Assembly: GCA_039720395.1 (NCBI GenBank)
Contig: CM077833.1
Location: 2,812,797-2,876,796 of the forward strand
Direction: 5' to 3'
Source: Liquidambar formosana
Taxonomy: Eukaryota > Streptophyta > Magnoliopsida > Saxifragales > Altingiaceae
DNA length: 64,000 nt
Made by a program: the position numbers and the translations under genes. Under the pieces are notes generated by a model, which saw nothing but the letters and a program-made list of their open reading frames with translations, had not been told where the DNA came from and did not search any database. Positions 11,757-22,171 of this stretch are shown here, one piece after another; the stretch's first letter is position 1, and each line of letters starts with the position of its first letter.

Positions 11757-11970
11757 TAAAGTTTCGAACCTAAAAGCTTAAGCTATTAGATGGAGGAACT
11801 CGATATTTAACTTAATATTTGATCGATGTGGGATGTGGGACTTTCCAACACTTTCCCTCATGTGCAGGCCTAACAAAACAATAACGAGCCTATCACGTAG
11901 ACAACAACAATGGGCTCACGAATGAAATAGGCTCAAGAACAACAACAATAATGGGCTCTGATATACAAAG
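11757..11970 (-). mobile_element. TRIM-type retroelement relic
   Basis: On the minus strand a PBS-like TATATCAGAGCCC (11968-11953; the plant copia/TRIM norm is TGGTATCAGAGC) is followed by a short interior. Next come a purine-rich GAGGGA and then TGTTGGAAAGTCCCACATC, which looks like an LTR start. The LTR would end in the AAGCTTTTAGGTT word typical of these LTRs. The relic at 57,092-57,370 has the same order of parts. No coding capacity. Confidence 0.45.
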
Positions 11971-12121
11971 ACCTCATAGCTGCTTAATTGATGTAAACTT
12001 GTGAAGAAGAAATATGAGAGAAGAAGACACGATGAAATTAGGTGGCTCGACCCTAAAAAGATTAGGCATCCCCTTATATAAAATAATAAAGACTATAAAG
12101 ACAAATATACCCATATTAATA

Positions 12122-12232
12122 ACTTTAACACTCCCCCAAAGCTCTACCAAGTAGTTCGGCAATGGAGTCCCAGTTAAACGACACTCATTTTCATCAGGCA
12201 AGTGTTTCAATTCCTACAGTACTTGATCCCAA
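12122..12232 (-). pseudogene. SNF2-family (DDM1/LSH-like) helicase fragment
   Basis: The minus-strand frame reads QVL(stop)ELKHLPDENECRLTGTPLPNYLVELW. The LTGTPLxNxLxELW box is the characteristic helicase motif III region of SNF2 ATPases. The preceding xELKHLPxEN fits the DDM1/LSH version, where KLLREL precedes it; the AGG codon there reads TAG here. Only about 35 residues survive and the frame then runs into unrelated sequence. DDM1-type proteins remodel nucleosomes and maintain DNA methylation, but this copy cannot. Probably a captured or decayed gene piece, given the surrounding transposons. Confidence 0.55.
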
Positions 12233-12418
12233 AATGTCAACATGTGTCCCTTCAAGAAGATAACAAAAGCGTAAGTGCTATCCTCTGAATTGATACTTTA
12301 ATATAAAGCAACCACAAAACTCTAATACCCTTATACCCTATTAAAAAATAAATTCCAGGAAAATGACATTTGGATGTTAATAAATTATAATTAAAAAAAA
12401 AGGATTGTATAATTATAC

Positions 12419-12585
12419 CTTCTTCCGATGGAAAATGCCAGCAACAAGGGCAGCGAATGTATTTCTCTTCCTAAAGACCTTTGTGAAGTGTTCCACCGCA
12501 CCTGCACCACTAACTGCAATCGCAAAAATACTCATAGCATCTAAAATAAGCTCAATTAGATCGATATCAAAAGCTTTCCCTTGCC
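12419..12585 (-). CDS. orphan internal exon, unknown protein
   Basis: The 167-nt open segment is bounded by a good acceptor (TTTTCAG| at 12586-12587) and donor (AAG|GTATAA at 12418). It encodes GKAFDIDLIELILDAMSIFA, then a small-residue stretch, VFRKRNTFAALVAGIF and HRKK. A hydrophobic, Ala/Gly-rich segment followed by a basic patch suggests a membrane-associated or organellar protein, but I recognise no family. No partner exon is certain: the nearest is the SNF2-like relic downstream, and the next exon-like piece upstream is at 18,220-18,284. It may be a relic of a gene broken up by insertions. Confidence 0.35.
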
Positions 12586-12980
12586 CTGAAAACAAATTAT
12601 GCCATTTAACTATAGAAACAATTAAGAAGGCAAGCCTTCACCTTTAAACCAAGGTATGCCCGGAAGCACACGTTGTGTTAATGTTTTCCTTTTTTGTTTG
12701 GGTATGACCGTATGAGTTTATGCTCTCATTTGATCAGTCAAACAGTGGCAATCAAATTCTATTTACGGGTTTCATCAGCCCATAGATCAAGGAAATTGAA
12801 TGCAAAAACCAAAAATACACAATACATCAAGGAAAGCCAAAAAAGAACAAACAATTAAGATGTTTGAAGTGATTACAAGCGAGTCAATTAAAAAATAGAA
12901 TTGGTAAATGTTAAGATTCTATCATTACTACTCAATGAAGGAAGAAACCCTTCATATAGTAGTTATCAATAAACCAAGTG

Positions 12981-13113
12981 AGGGGTTTAATGGCATGTCC
13001 CATCCCAATAGGGGTGTGGGGTTTGTGGAAGTTTTGGTTTCGACTCTACGTCAGTGCGTCTGTGGGTGTGCGTGTTCTCCTATTGTTTTGAAAAAAGATA
13101 AAATAAAATAAAA
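12981..13113 (+). mobile_element. tRNA-derived SINE with perfect 13-bp TSD
   Basis: It is flanked by identical AATAAACCAAGTG at 12968-12980 and 13114-13126. The body begins AGGGGTTTAATGGCATGTCC (degenerate box A), has a box B-like GGTTTCGACTCT at 13036-13047 and ends in an A-rich tail. It is related along its length to the copy at 45,262-45,372. SINEs are transcribed by Pol III from these internal boxes and mobilised by LINE enzymes. Confidence 0.8.
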
Positions 13114-13126
13114 AATAAACCAAGTG

Positions 13127-13870
13127 CAAATATGTATTTGTTTTCTTATGTTAATAATACAACTAAACAAAGACAATCACATGGGTTGTGAAATAGTAAG
13201 TAACTCAACCAAGAAACTCCAGACACTAACCCACACGGAACCGCTCACCAAAAATCCTCAAAAAAACCAAGACAGAAATTGCAATAACTATGGCAGCCCG
13301 ACACGCCTAAGCCCAGACCCTGATGAAACCCTCCTAAAACACTAAGCTTTCCTCATCATACTCATCCCATTTCTTTTCTTCATACTCACAAATTTGATTA
13401 AGCCAAGCTTCCTTGTTATGCCCAAAATTCAAACCCAAACAATCACCAGCTTCCACCATCTTTAATGCTTTCGCACGAATTACCCTATTCCGATTATCAG
13501 TCCCACCATCAGAAATAGAGGAGGATGCACTTACCTTGGCTTGATATTCCTTATATAAAATTAATTAGAATCCTATCATGTAACATTAATTAAAATCCCC
13601 TATTTAATACCGGGGAAAATTTTTAAAATTAGAAAAATAAATAATTCTAATACCATAAATAACCATTGCAACAGCTGCCTAAATGGGTCATGCCATACAC
13701 TAGATCCCTCAATAAAACAATGAACTTTAGGAAGTTTCTTTAACATGGAGGTGACAACATTGAATATTTCTTTTTAATTTATTCCTCCTGGTTGTCACCA
13801 TTGAAATAAACAAATATATATAGCTATAGCAGTCCGAGGTCACCAGCTAAAGAAACCAGGGTTTTTTTTT
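13127..13870. other. no gene seen
   Basis: Low-coding sequence with a short pyrimidine-rich stretch and AT-rich DNA; no motif recognised. Confidence 0.35.
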
Positions 13871-13898
13871 GGGGGGGGGGGGGGGGGGGGGGGGGGGG
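13871..13898 (+). repeat. 28-nt poly-G run
   Basis: An uninterrupted run of 28 G residues preceded by a T run. It sits at the T7GGGTAAGTAGG junction of the adjacent 100-bp repeat, so it looks like a slippage expansion of the GGG in that unit. Homopolymer length may be inexact in the assembly. Confidence 0.7.
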
Positions 13899-13900
13899 TA

Positions 13901-14186
13901 AGTAGGAAACCAGGTTTGATAAGTAGAGTTCAGACAAAAAATTTGTAATATGGTCATTGGGTTCCTTATGTGTTATCTTCTTTTTTTGTTTTTTTGGGTA
14001 AGTAGGAAACCAGGTTTGATAAGTAAAGTCCAGACAAAAAATTTGTAATATGGTCATTGGGTTCCTTATGTGTTATCTTCTTTTTTTGTTTTTTTGGGTA
14101 AATAGGAAACCAGGTTTGATAAGTAAAGTCCAGACAAAAAATTTGTAATATGGTCATTGGGTTCCTTCTGTGTTATCTTCTTTTTC
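13901..14186 (+). repeat. three-copy 100-bp tandem repeat
   Basis: The word AGTAGGAAACCAGGTTTGAT recurs at 13901 and 14001, and at 14101 as AATAGGAAACC. Each unit continues through AATATGGTCATTGGGTTCC and a T-rich GTTATCTTC tail. Copies are nearly identical, so amplification is recent. Confidence 0.9.
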
Positions 14187-15290
14187 AGCATGGCTATTGA
14201 GTATTGACAATAAAATAAAAAATAGTATAATTCATGTAACAGGACTTGTCAATGAAGCTACTAAGGTAAGAGGTGGAAACTCTCCCAGGCAATCTTACTG
14301 TCTTTTTACATATATCCTCATTGACCAATTAGAGTAATGATGTACGTACATCACCATTTTTAATTTGCATAAGAGGCCTTGAGCTAACCATAGAGAGGTC
14401 AAAACCAGCTGAGATCCTTGAAATGTCTAATCAATTAACACAAATTCCTAAAATACTGATTTTCATAGTGTCTAAATGGATTTGAGTATATATAAATAAT
14501 CTTGGATGAGTTTAACTTATATGTTGGACCGATGGCTTAGGTTTAGAGCTAAGTATGAATACATATAGGAGGGAAGTTGTACATAAATAAGGTGGTCCTC
14601 CTAAAATATTAGAATAAGGTCCTCCTTCTACATTTGCATCTGGCAAAGGTACACAGCACTAAGTACATTGTAAATAAATAATTGTCCGATGTTTCTGAAA
14701 TTGTATACAAATAAATGGGGGAAATAGGTTCAGCTACAGGTGAATAACTACTCATTGATACAAATGACCACTAACTTCATAGTAAATGACAACTAAATTC
14801 ATAGTAAATGACTACTAACCTTATAGTAAATGACTACTAACTTAACTACTTAAGAATTACTACTAACTGCAATTATTTGTCTGTAGCCGATCAATCTGTA
14901 ATTCCCCCTAAATAAATTGTAAATAGTTACTAGAAAAATTTGTGTGAAAATTGGCATGTCTTTGTTATTATGTATTGCAACAGAGAACATGCAATTTTAT
15001 TTCTTATAAATCATCATTCATCTTTTCTTTTTTTTCTTTTCTGGTCATAAAATAAACAGTCATCTGTTATGCACAAAAAGACACCAATCCAAAACATTTG
15101 TCTTGCCACCTAAGCATAAAACAAATATGGGACAAACTTTTTAGAACAATTTTTGAAGTCAATACATTGGAGAAATTTTTCAAGAAAGACTGATTGAATT
15201 AGGTTTTAAATTTCTCCACCTAATCCAGCAATGTTATTCCATCCCCAGCAATTTTTGAAGTCAAAAGATGCATGTAGGTCTTATTCCCCT
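14187..15290. other. intergenic, with short direct repeats at 14771-14850
   Basis: No gene is seen. The word TAGTAAATGAC(T/A)ACTAA occurs three times at ~25-bp spacing. The adjoining GTCTGTAGCCGATCAATCTG segment resembles 30,440-30,465 (CATAGCAGACCAATCTA), suggesting a shared dispersed repeat. Confidence 0.35.
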
Positions 15291-15588
15291 TGATGGAAAT
15301 GGAAATGTAAATATAGGAGAAACAAAAAACTGGATGAAAGAATCATCATATGGTGTTAAGCCTGAATATCTCCTCCCTGCTAATCTAGCTGTCTTCAAGA
15401 GTTGACCTTCCTTATGTGTATAATTTCTATTTTCCATTTGTATCACAATTTATTGCCATAATTTCTCCTCTTTTTTATCCCTATCAATCCCATAAATTTG
15501 GGGATTGTGATTGACTGTACCTTTATATAAACTTCTGCCAATGCAATAAAAAACAGTAAGCCATTCAACCCTTTTTTCTTGTTTTACA
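15291..15588 (+). mobile_element. 3' part of a copia 5' LTR
   Basis: The sequence directly before the primer-binding site contains a TATA box (TATATAA at 15524-15530) and an AATAAA at 15544-15549, and ends GTTTTACA. These are the promoter and polyadenylation signals expected in an LTR. The LTR start was not located. Confidence 0.45.
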
Positions 15589-15600
15589 TGGTATCGGAAC
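15589..15600 (+). other. copia primer-binding site
   Basis: TGGTATCGGAAC differs at two positions from the plant copia norm TGGTATCAGAGC (complementary to initiator tRNA-Met). It lies just after the LTR end and 87 nt before the gag start. Confidence 0.7.
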
Positions 15601-15687
15601 ATGAAGATCCTTTATTTTTCCATTTTTTCCTTAATCCTTTTCTCAATCTCCAATTGTTGCTTCATTTTTTTCCTGCAATAATTTGCC

Positions 15688-15825
15688 ATGGCTTCAAGTT
15701 CCTCCCCCGCACAAGATAATTCCACCACACCTAACCTCTCTACCTCTCAGATTATGCCTAATTCTAATGATGACTCTATCTCAATGGCCAGCCCATATTT
15801 CCTTCATCATTCCGACAACCCCAAA
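15688..15825 (+). pseudogene. truncated copia gag start
   Basis: ATG at 15688 opens MASSSSPAQDNSTT and runs to SPYFLHHSDNP, the conserved N-terminal word of RE1/Retrofit-type copia Gag, where it is normally followed by a G-x-x-LV segment. Here the homology stops at the proline and an unrelated reverse-strand LTR-like block begins. About 45 residues remain. The rest of gag-pol is absent. Confidence 0.75.
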
Positions 15826-16735
15826 ACCATGGGCCTCAAAATGTCAAAATATATTTTTAAGCTATTTTCCTATTTTTTTGGAAAATTTCTCTAATTTTTG
15901 GGAATTTATTTTATATTTTTCGAAATTTTAAAAAATAGGAAAATAAGGCAAAAGTCAAAATTGGTAAACCCTTGGTCAAAATTGGTCAACAAAGGTCCCA
16001 TGAGGTGGGACCCACTGTAGTGAGTCAAACAGTCAACGATGCAGCCCACTAGATTAATCTAAGGTCTCCAAAAGCATAAGAACACATAATGGGTTCATGG
16101 TGCACACACACCCAAACATAGCCCACTTCATCTTCAACATTAGGATGGGTCACCTATGTTTGCACTAAGTTCAAACTCCCAACTTCTCTCTACATTTTCT
16201 CACTCATTTCTTAACCGATTTCAACGATTCAAAAGCCATTTTAAAGATCTCTTGGTGCTCCACAAGGTTACATAAATAGTTTATTCAAAAACTCACAATG
16301 TACCTCAGGTCTTGGGGCTCAAAGTAGCGGGTTTTAACAACCCAAAAATTTGCAATTTTCAAAACAATGAGTACTGGCCATTTTCTCTCAAATCTGACCT
16401 CACAAACGGATTCCTTGACCCCAAAAACCTAAGGTAAGGTCACATACACTAACCCAACTTAGGAAAAATGAGCATATAACAAGCTACACACAAATGGTTA
16501 CATATATATATAGATCAACCAACCAGCAAGAAGGGTGAGGTTCTTACCTTACCGAGAGAGCTCCACGAGCTCAGCCAGAAGCCACCAGGCCACAAGCCTA
16601 CTCCTATCTCTCCTTCTCTTCTCCTTTTCCTTCCTTCTCCTCCTCTCTTTTCTCAAGCTCTCTTTCTCTCTCTATGCCTCTCGGTTAGTTTACACTTTAA
16701 TGGTGAGAAAATAAAAGGAATAGGAGTATTATATT
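15826..16735 (-). mobile_element. reverse-strand LTR-like block interrupting copia gag
   Basis: There is no coding frame. On the minus strand it runs from a pyrimidine/purine-rich leader-like region (16,540-16,700, with a donor-like GAGCTCTCTCGGTAAGG) through text such as GTGGGTCCCACCTCATGGGA to an end near GACATTTTGAGGCCCATGG. The composition fits a Ty3-type LTR. No TG...CA ends or target duplication were confirmed. Confidence 0.3.
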
Positions 16736-16766
16736 ATTCAATCTTTTTATTTTCTTTTAATTTTAA

Positions 16767-16794
16767 CTAGGAAAGGATCACGTGCTTGCACGTG
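16767..16794 (-). mobile_element. Helitron 3' terminus (reverse strand)
   Basis: The minus strand reads a perfect 7-bp hairpin CACGTGC-AA-GCACGTG, then ATCCTTTC, then CTAG followed by T. A short stem-loop 8-12 nt before a terminal CTRR, inserted before T, is the canonical Helitron 3' end. The 5' end would lie at higher coordinates; a TCTATATAATTAG candidate preceded by A is at about 17,600 but is unproven. Confidence 0.55.
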
Positions 16795-16935
16795 CATATT
16801 GGTATATGCCAGTTTATCATTGTGTTAATTGAGTAATATTGCCGATTTGTCTTATGAAGCAGAAAAATTTGTTAGGTTTGCTTGTAAGTTATCATTTACT
16901 CCTACATATCTAACTACCACACACACATATACAGA

Positions 16936-16937
<2 letters not shown>

Positions 16938-16979
<42 letters not shown>
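16938..16979 (+). repeat. (TC)n microsatellite
   Basis: About 20 uninterrupted TC units. Confidence 0.95.
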
Positions 16980-16983
<4 letters not shown>

Positions 16984-18219
16984 ATCATATTACACAATTT
17001 GTAAAAATCCAATGTTAATTAGTAGCACCGTACTGTTCGGTTTTATTCTTCATGTTATTGAACCAATAAATAATTTTGGTAAAGGTTTTGATTTCTCACA
17101 ACTAAAATAGTAAGCAAACTACAATTGTATATTAAAGTGCCAATTCACAACTACAATATAAGCCAAAGTTAGAATTTAATGTAAAAGTGACTAAACAGGA
17201 TGTGGTATTATGTGTTAGAAACTTCCCATAATTGATTAGCAAAAAAAATAACATGATACCTATAGATTTGACATGTGAGGGCCGGCAACATATGGCATTG
17301 TCAAACATGTTCATTTTTTGTGTCGAAATCATCACAACACTCCTAATACTTCTCTAAACCAGCCCGCTGTAGGATATCCACTACAAGGAAGTTGCAAATC
17401 CGAGGAACAACAGTCACCTTTGTTTAAGTCAAGAAACTTTGCCACAACCTTTGATGTCAGTCCAACGCACTCGAGAGATAGCAAGGACCATAAGACCTCA
17501 AGCTAAGGGCCACAATCAGCTTTGCATTGATGATTTACATTTTAGCTTGACAAACAATTGTGATATTTGAAAGAGGAAAGGGGACTGCCTAATTATATAG
17601 ATCAGTTCGATGCTATTCTCCAAATGCTCAATTTCCCCTACTACGATGAAGGCGAAGCCATGAAACTTAATGTCATTGACGAAGCTGAAGAAAAACCCTT
17701 GCCATTATATATCCAGAGCAAATTTAATTAAATAAAGACAAAAGCAAAGCCCCAAGTGGAAGATGATGAAAAAAAATTCACTTGGAATGTGGATCCAAAA
17801 AATGGTTGTAAGGAAGCCAACTCTACCCTTTTGATAAATACGCATACATACACACCTCTAGCTGAAAAGAACTATGGATTATATTTTTGTTTAGACTTAT
17901 TTTTTGATCTATTGACTGACTTATTATCCTGTGTAATAATTACGGTTCAGGATAGCATAAGAATCTTTCATTGTGTTTACATTAAACAGTGGAGCTATAG
18001 TAACTTCACCATTGTCATGCCATATATCTGAAAATCATTTAACCCGATTCACATATAAAAGCGACTATAACCTTATCATAAATGATGTGAATAATTGGAA
18101 AAAGAAGTGTATAGAAATACACATGCACGCACATAATGCTTCTAAATAACAACTTAACCAAAAGATCGTGGCGCAACTTAACCACAAGTACACACAAACA
18201 CACAAAAGTATATATATAC
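16980..18219. other. no confident gene
   Basis: Only short frames are present. The stretch 17,585-17,735 has an open reading (LPNYIDQFDAILQMLNF) that could be decayed coding sequence on the + strand, but I recognise no family and both sides are noncoding. Confidence 0.3.
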
Positions 18220-18284
18220 CTTTAGCTGTAAACAAGGACAGAATTGTTGCTTTGCTTTGATCTTCCCATTCAAAGTTTGAAATC
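18220..18284 (-). CDS. possible orphan exon, unknown protein
   Basis: A 65-nt segment lies between an acceptor (TTTGGTAG| at 18285-18286) and a donor (AAAG|GTATAT at 18219). One frame stays open and reads ISNFEWEDQSKATILSLFTA. It is too short to classify. It lies on the same strand as the L18a-like exon (19.7 kb) and the possible first exon (20.6 kb), but no continuous protein could be assembled. Confidence 0.25.
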
Positions 18285-18727
18285 CTACCAAATGAAAACA
18301 ACAGAAATATCAATTAAGCAGGAAAACTAAGATGTCATTTTATTAACATTTTGGAAGCACTCGGATTCCTTTTAAGATGAAAATTCAGCCACTTTCAGTT
18401 TCTAATACTAGAGGAAACATTTACAAAAAGCCTACAATAAAAGGGAAGCATAAGTAACAACACACAAATAAAAATTCTCTAATATTCAATTGTAAGACAA
18501 TGCAACGAGGACTCCTATTATTTTTTAATTCCTTGCAGGGCCTAGCGAAAGAGCCAAGAAAAGTTGAACAAATCACAATGGAACAAGCGGCTAGTCCAAG
18601 CGAGATAGAAGAACCTCAACTCTTGAAACCACCAAAAAAGAAAATACTAAACAAAAACAAAAAACAAAACAAAACAAAGTACCCCCAAACAAGACATAAT
18701 TCCATTCTCCTCAAACCACACCCTTGG

Positions 18728-19070
18728 GCGCAGCCAAAGAAAAAAAAGGCTCGAGCGTAAATTGAACAGCAGTTGATTCCCAACCAGTTAGCATTAGTCT
18801 GAGTTGGTCTGAGCAAGATGGAAAATTCCCAACTTTTGAAACCAGGAACAAAGAAAAACAAACCACCCATAAAAGAGAAACCACGCCCTTCAATATTCCA
18901 TCATAACCACCTGTCCTAAAAGCCCCAGGAAAATCAACCAAGCACGAGTTTAATATCATTCCATGTTTTCACTTTTGACAGGCCAGGCACGGCCAAAAAA
19001 AAAAAAAAAAAGGCTCGAGCATAAATTGAACAGCAGTTAATTCCCAACCAGTTAGCATTAGTACAATGAC
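18728..19070. repeat. pair of ~70-bp direct repeats with A-run starts
   Basis: Poly-A followed by GGCTCGAGCGTAAATTGAAC and CCCAACCAGTTAGCATTAGT occurs at ~18,740 and again at ~19,000 with small changes. Related CAACTYTTGAAACCA text precedes the first copy and follows it. A local duplication of a ~265-bp unit is likely. Confidence 0.6.
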
Positions 19071-19200
19071 ATTCAATATTCCATGCCATCTAGTTAGCCT
19101 GAAGTCCTAAATTCCCTGAAAAATTTATGCCCAAGAATAATGCACAAACATAATGAAACTGAAGATAACACACCTATAATTTTTGGTGGTGATGAATAAA

Positions 19201-19515
19201 ACATGCAAGGACATCTCTCAATCATGAAGGCTCTGAAGTAAGATGTGAAATAAGTCCAGTAAATTCATTTCCCCTATAATAACATTTATTTCCTAATACA
19301 CAAAAACTTTAGAAGCATAAGAAAAAAAATATAAGGGCAAGTTTTGAAATCGAGTTTCCACTTTTTAAAACAATAAAAAATGATAAAAATGCAGAAACAC
19401 ACATTTGGCAGAGCATTCTCAAAACTGCATTCTGAAATTCTTTGTGAAAACAGTCAATTTATCATCACTTAATATTTTTTAAATCTTAAAATTTGCATTT
19501 TCAGAAAATTCCAAA
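19201..19515. repeat. intronic segment duplicated at 51,008-51,350
   Basis: Starting at ACATGCAAGGACATCTCTC, the sequence matches 51,008 onward in the same orientation for over 300 bp with few changes. It includes ACATTTGGCAGAGCATTCTC and GAAATTCTTTGTGAAAACAG. The 51-kb copy carries an inserted (TA)n tract. The segment lies downstream of the L18a-like exon here, and between a putative first exon and the JmjC exons there. Confidence 0.85.
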
Positions 19516-19675
19516 CTCAAACTAATAGGCTGTAATCATCATGTACGCATCACAAATAAATCTTATATATATATTTAAAATAAAATAAAATAAATATTTA
19601 GCAAACATTTAACAATACTTTCAAAGAACCAAATATCATTTCAGTGGAAAATACATAGAAAAGAAACCCATATAC

Positions 19676-19738
19676 CTCGTTGATAGAAAGTAATTGCCAT
19701 TACTCTTCTTGATCTTCTTAAGCCTCCTCAGGAAGTAC
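19676..19738 (-). pseudogene. ribosomal protein L18a-like exon
   Basis: A 63-nt exon-like segment with acceptor (GGATCAG| at 19739-19740) and donor (CGAG|GTATAT at 19675) encodes YFLRRLKKIKKSNGNYFLST. Eukaryotic ribosomal protein eL20 (L18a) has a YFLRKLKKVKKSNGQ-like segment at this place, so the match is specific though short. The flanking L18a parts (N-terminal RFHQYQVVG region and the IFEKNP region) were not found nearby, so I call it a partial or decayed gene. A 5' UTR-like exon upstream at 20,606 would suit a ribosomal protein gene. It could also be an intact gene whose other exons I have missed. Confidence 0.5.
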
Positions 19739-20009
19739 CTGATCCACATGCAGTTAGGGTTAAATACACCCTTTTCACCGAATATAAACCTAAATATACT
19801 ACAGTGGGGAAAATAAAAAGAGCATACGAAGAAGAGGCAAAGGAGGTAAATATCAAACCTGAGATGGAAAGAGGCGATTAGTGCAAAATCAGAAGACAAC
19901 CCTAACCACATGACACTGCCATCCTTCCCGTCAAGCAAAAGAAGGGCGGAAAAAAACACTCAGTAGCTGGTCCTGGAAGCAACAAATGAAAAGGAAATCC
20001 CAAATAAGG

Positions 20010-20490
20010 AGGGAAAAACTATATCAGCAAGAGGAAAAAAAAACCTACGATCACATTTTCTCGGAAGCCAAACAAGTACAGAAGTCCCAAAAAAAATCCA
20101 AAACCCCCGAAGATATTTTATGTATCTAGGCAACCAAATAAGGGCATAATAAAAAAACAATAACAATAACAGCACCAGTTAAGCAAGAAATAAATGCAAG
20201 AGGGGAAAAAGAAAAGCTCACCAGTTAGGCATCGATGCAAAGACTGCGGGTAATTGCACCTTAACATTTTTTGGGAAGTCAAACAAGGCCCAAAAAAAAA
20301 AAAAAAAAAAAACCAAGGAAAAAAGCAGCAGCTTTACATTTTTTATGCAACCAAACAAGTAAATAATAAATGATAGGGAATAAAAAATTTTAAAAAAAAA
20401 AACTTACCGGCTGAAGCTTAAAAAAAAAACTCAAGAAAAAGGCACCAACTTTATACTTTCTAGGCAACCAAACAACAAACAAACAAATAG
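20010..20490 (-). repeat. degenerate ~80-135-bp repeat in a putative 5' intron
   Basis: On the minus strand, CTTGTTTGGTTGCC-like words followed by (T/G)AGAAAATGTxAAG-like text occur near 20,063, 20,135, 20,272, 20,350 and 20,463. Donor-like AACTG|GTGAG or CAGCCG|GTAAG words sit at ~20,218, 20,403 and 20,602. It looks like repeated duplication of an exon-donor/intron-start unit. Confidence 0.45.
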
Positions 20491-20605
20491 TAAATAATTA
20501 AAAGAAAGTAAAAAGAAAGGGGGGAAATGGGGGTAGACAAACCCCATAGGTGGCTGTCAAGGTATTGGAAGCTAAGGCGTGGACAAAAAATGAAAAAAGA
20601 CTCAC

Positions 20606-20695
20606 CAGTTGATTGACAAGAAAAGAGAGCGGCGGAAGCAGATGAAAATGTTAGGAGCTTTGGAGGTGTGAGGGATAGCAAGAGCAAACGGAGTC
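20606..20695 (-). other. putative 5' UTR exon with strong donor
   Basis: The minus strand has a pyrimidine-rich, CT-dense stretch (CTCTTGCTATCCCTCACACC ... CGCCGCTCTCTTTTC) ending TCAACTG|GTGAGT. The composition and consensus donor are typical of first exons of housekeeping genes. No ATG lies in it. It could belong with the L18a-like exon ~870 nt downstream. Confidence 0.4.
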
Positions 20696-20759
20696 CAAAA
20701 ACAAATTCATTCTTATTTTTCTCTTTTCAACCACCCACTCAAGCTTGCCTTAAGTAGTA

Positions 20760-21136
20760 AGCTCTCTGCATCCTTTCTGTTTCGAGAAGGCATGGATGGG
20801 AGAAGTTGGACAAAAATTAACCCTTCACTTCTCTCACGCGTGTAAACCAGGGATGCTCATAAACATGACAAACAGCACCGTTTTTGGTCTGTAGTGGAGA
20901 AAGGGGTAAGTAATCTTCAGCTAAAATGCACAAAAGGACCAAAAAACCAAAAAATAAAAAATCTGTAGAAATGAATGAAAAAGGATGACAAAGGGTATAA
21001 GAGGGTAAATATGGAAATGCACTATTGAATCAACAGTAAAGAGTGCCTCAATCCCTATTCTTGTATGTATAAGATTTTTTTTCTTAGGGTTTGCTACAAA
21101 AATATTTTTGAATCAAAAGTACGAGTACAACAATGG
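20760..21136. other. upstream region of the 20.6-kb exon; no gene seen
   Basis: Mixed AT-rich sequence with no clear TATA box on the minus strand at the expected spacing. Confidence 0.25.
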
Positions 21137-21190
21137 AAGGTACATACTCGATTATTTATCCCAAAAAAAAAAAAAAGGTACATACTCGAT
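21137..21190 (+). mobile_element. miniature retroposon scar: 16-bp TSD around a 22-bp poly-A insert
   Basis: AAGGTACATACTCGAT occurs at 21137-21152 and exactly again at 21175-21190. Between them lie only TATTTATCCC and an A12 run. This is what an extremely 5'-truncated LINE- or SINE-driven insertion leaves behind. Confidence 0.6.
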
Positions 21191-21199
21191 CCATACGTG

Positions 21200-22171
21200 G
21201 CCACCGCTACCATGGCACTCAATATGATCCTGATTCCTGACGGAGAAAATAAACATTTGTCCACCCATGCCAGACCAATTCCATTTCCATACCAACTTTA
21301 CTGAGTTTTTCTCCTTCCATAAAACCTATAGATATATACAACAAACCCATGCCAAACGCACCCACACATTGGAAATCGTGATTAGGAAAATTAATGAGCA
21401 TGCAGTGCTATCATTACATGACCGTGCATGCCAGGGGATTTTCTTATAGCACCCCTTACTACAAAATTATTTCATGGGCGCTCTCCATGTATGTCCATCT
21501 CACGTCCAAATCATGACAGTGCACAAAATCGTTGGGTCTGGGACCACATGAAGCTTAGGCTTCACTTTCATGGTGATCTTCCATGCATGATGAAAGAAAT
21601 CAGCTCTCACTTTCAAGATCTGGGGCCACTCACTGCTCACAAACCTTGTGTATGAGTTTTTTTAGATGGAAAAACAGTCTCACTGCTCTACGGGATAACG
21701 AGGACTGGTTTGACCAAAAAAATATTTGACTGTAATTTTTAGTGAAAGATCACCGTGCATGACCAATCAGCCATTTTTTTGTGGTAATATAATTTTATCT
21801 CGTCCAATATTAATTTTACGGGGGAAATAAATGGGGCCACTCATGGTGCAAATATTTTTTTTTTTTTTTAATTTTTGCCAAATGAGAGATATTAAAACCA
21901 TTAAGTCAGATTAATCTTCGTAATGCACAAACCATCCGTAATAATTATGTGTGCATAATGCAAACAATTTGAAACATGGGAAAATAACAATTAATTTCCA
22001 GTATAAACATGCAATTTTACTTCTTTCAATCTTTATGTGATTATACGCTTTAAACCAATAAAACCAAACCCGTAAAAAGCAACCTGTTATCAATTAACCT
22101 ACTACCTTATTGCCAAACTAATTAGGCCACTCATAAGCAAGATCATAACCAATGGCGGAAGGAGGCGCCGT
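21200..22171. other. no gene seen
   Basis: AT-rich intergenic sequence with a T-run at ~21,857-21,870. No motif recognised. Confidence 0.35.

Noticed and set aside
11757..11970. 5S rRNA within a Cassandra-type TRIM
   Set aside because: No 5S promoter or recognisable 5S sequence was seen in either TRIM relic, although the organisation is TRIM-like.
16829..17110. 93-residue frame across the (TC)n tract
   Set aside because: The Ser-Leu run is a translated microsatellite; no domain.
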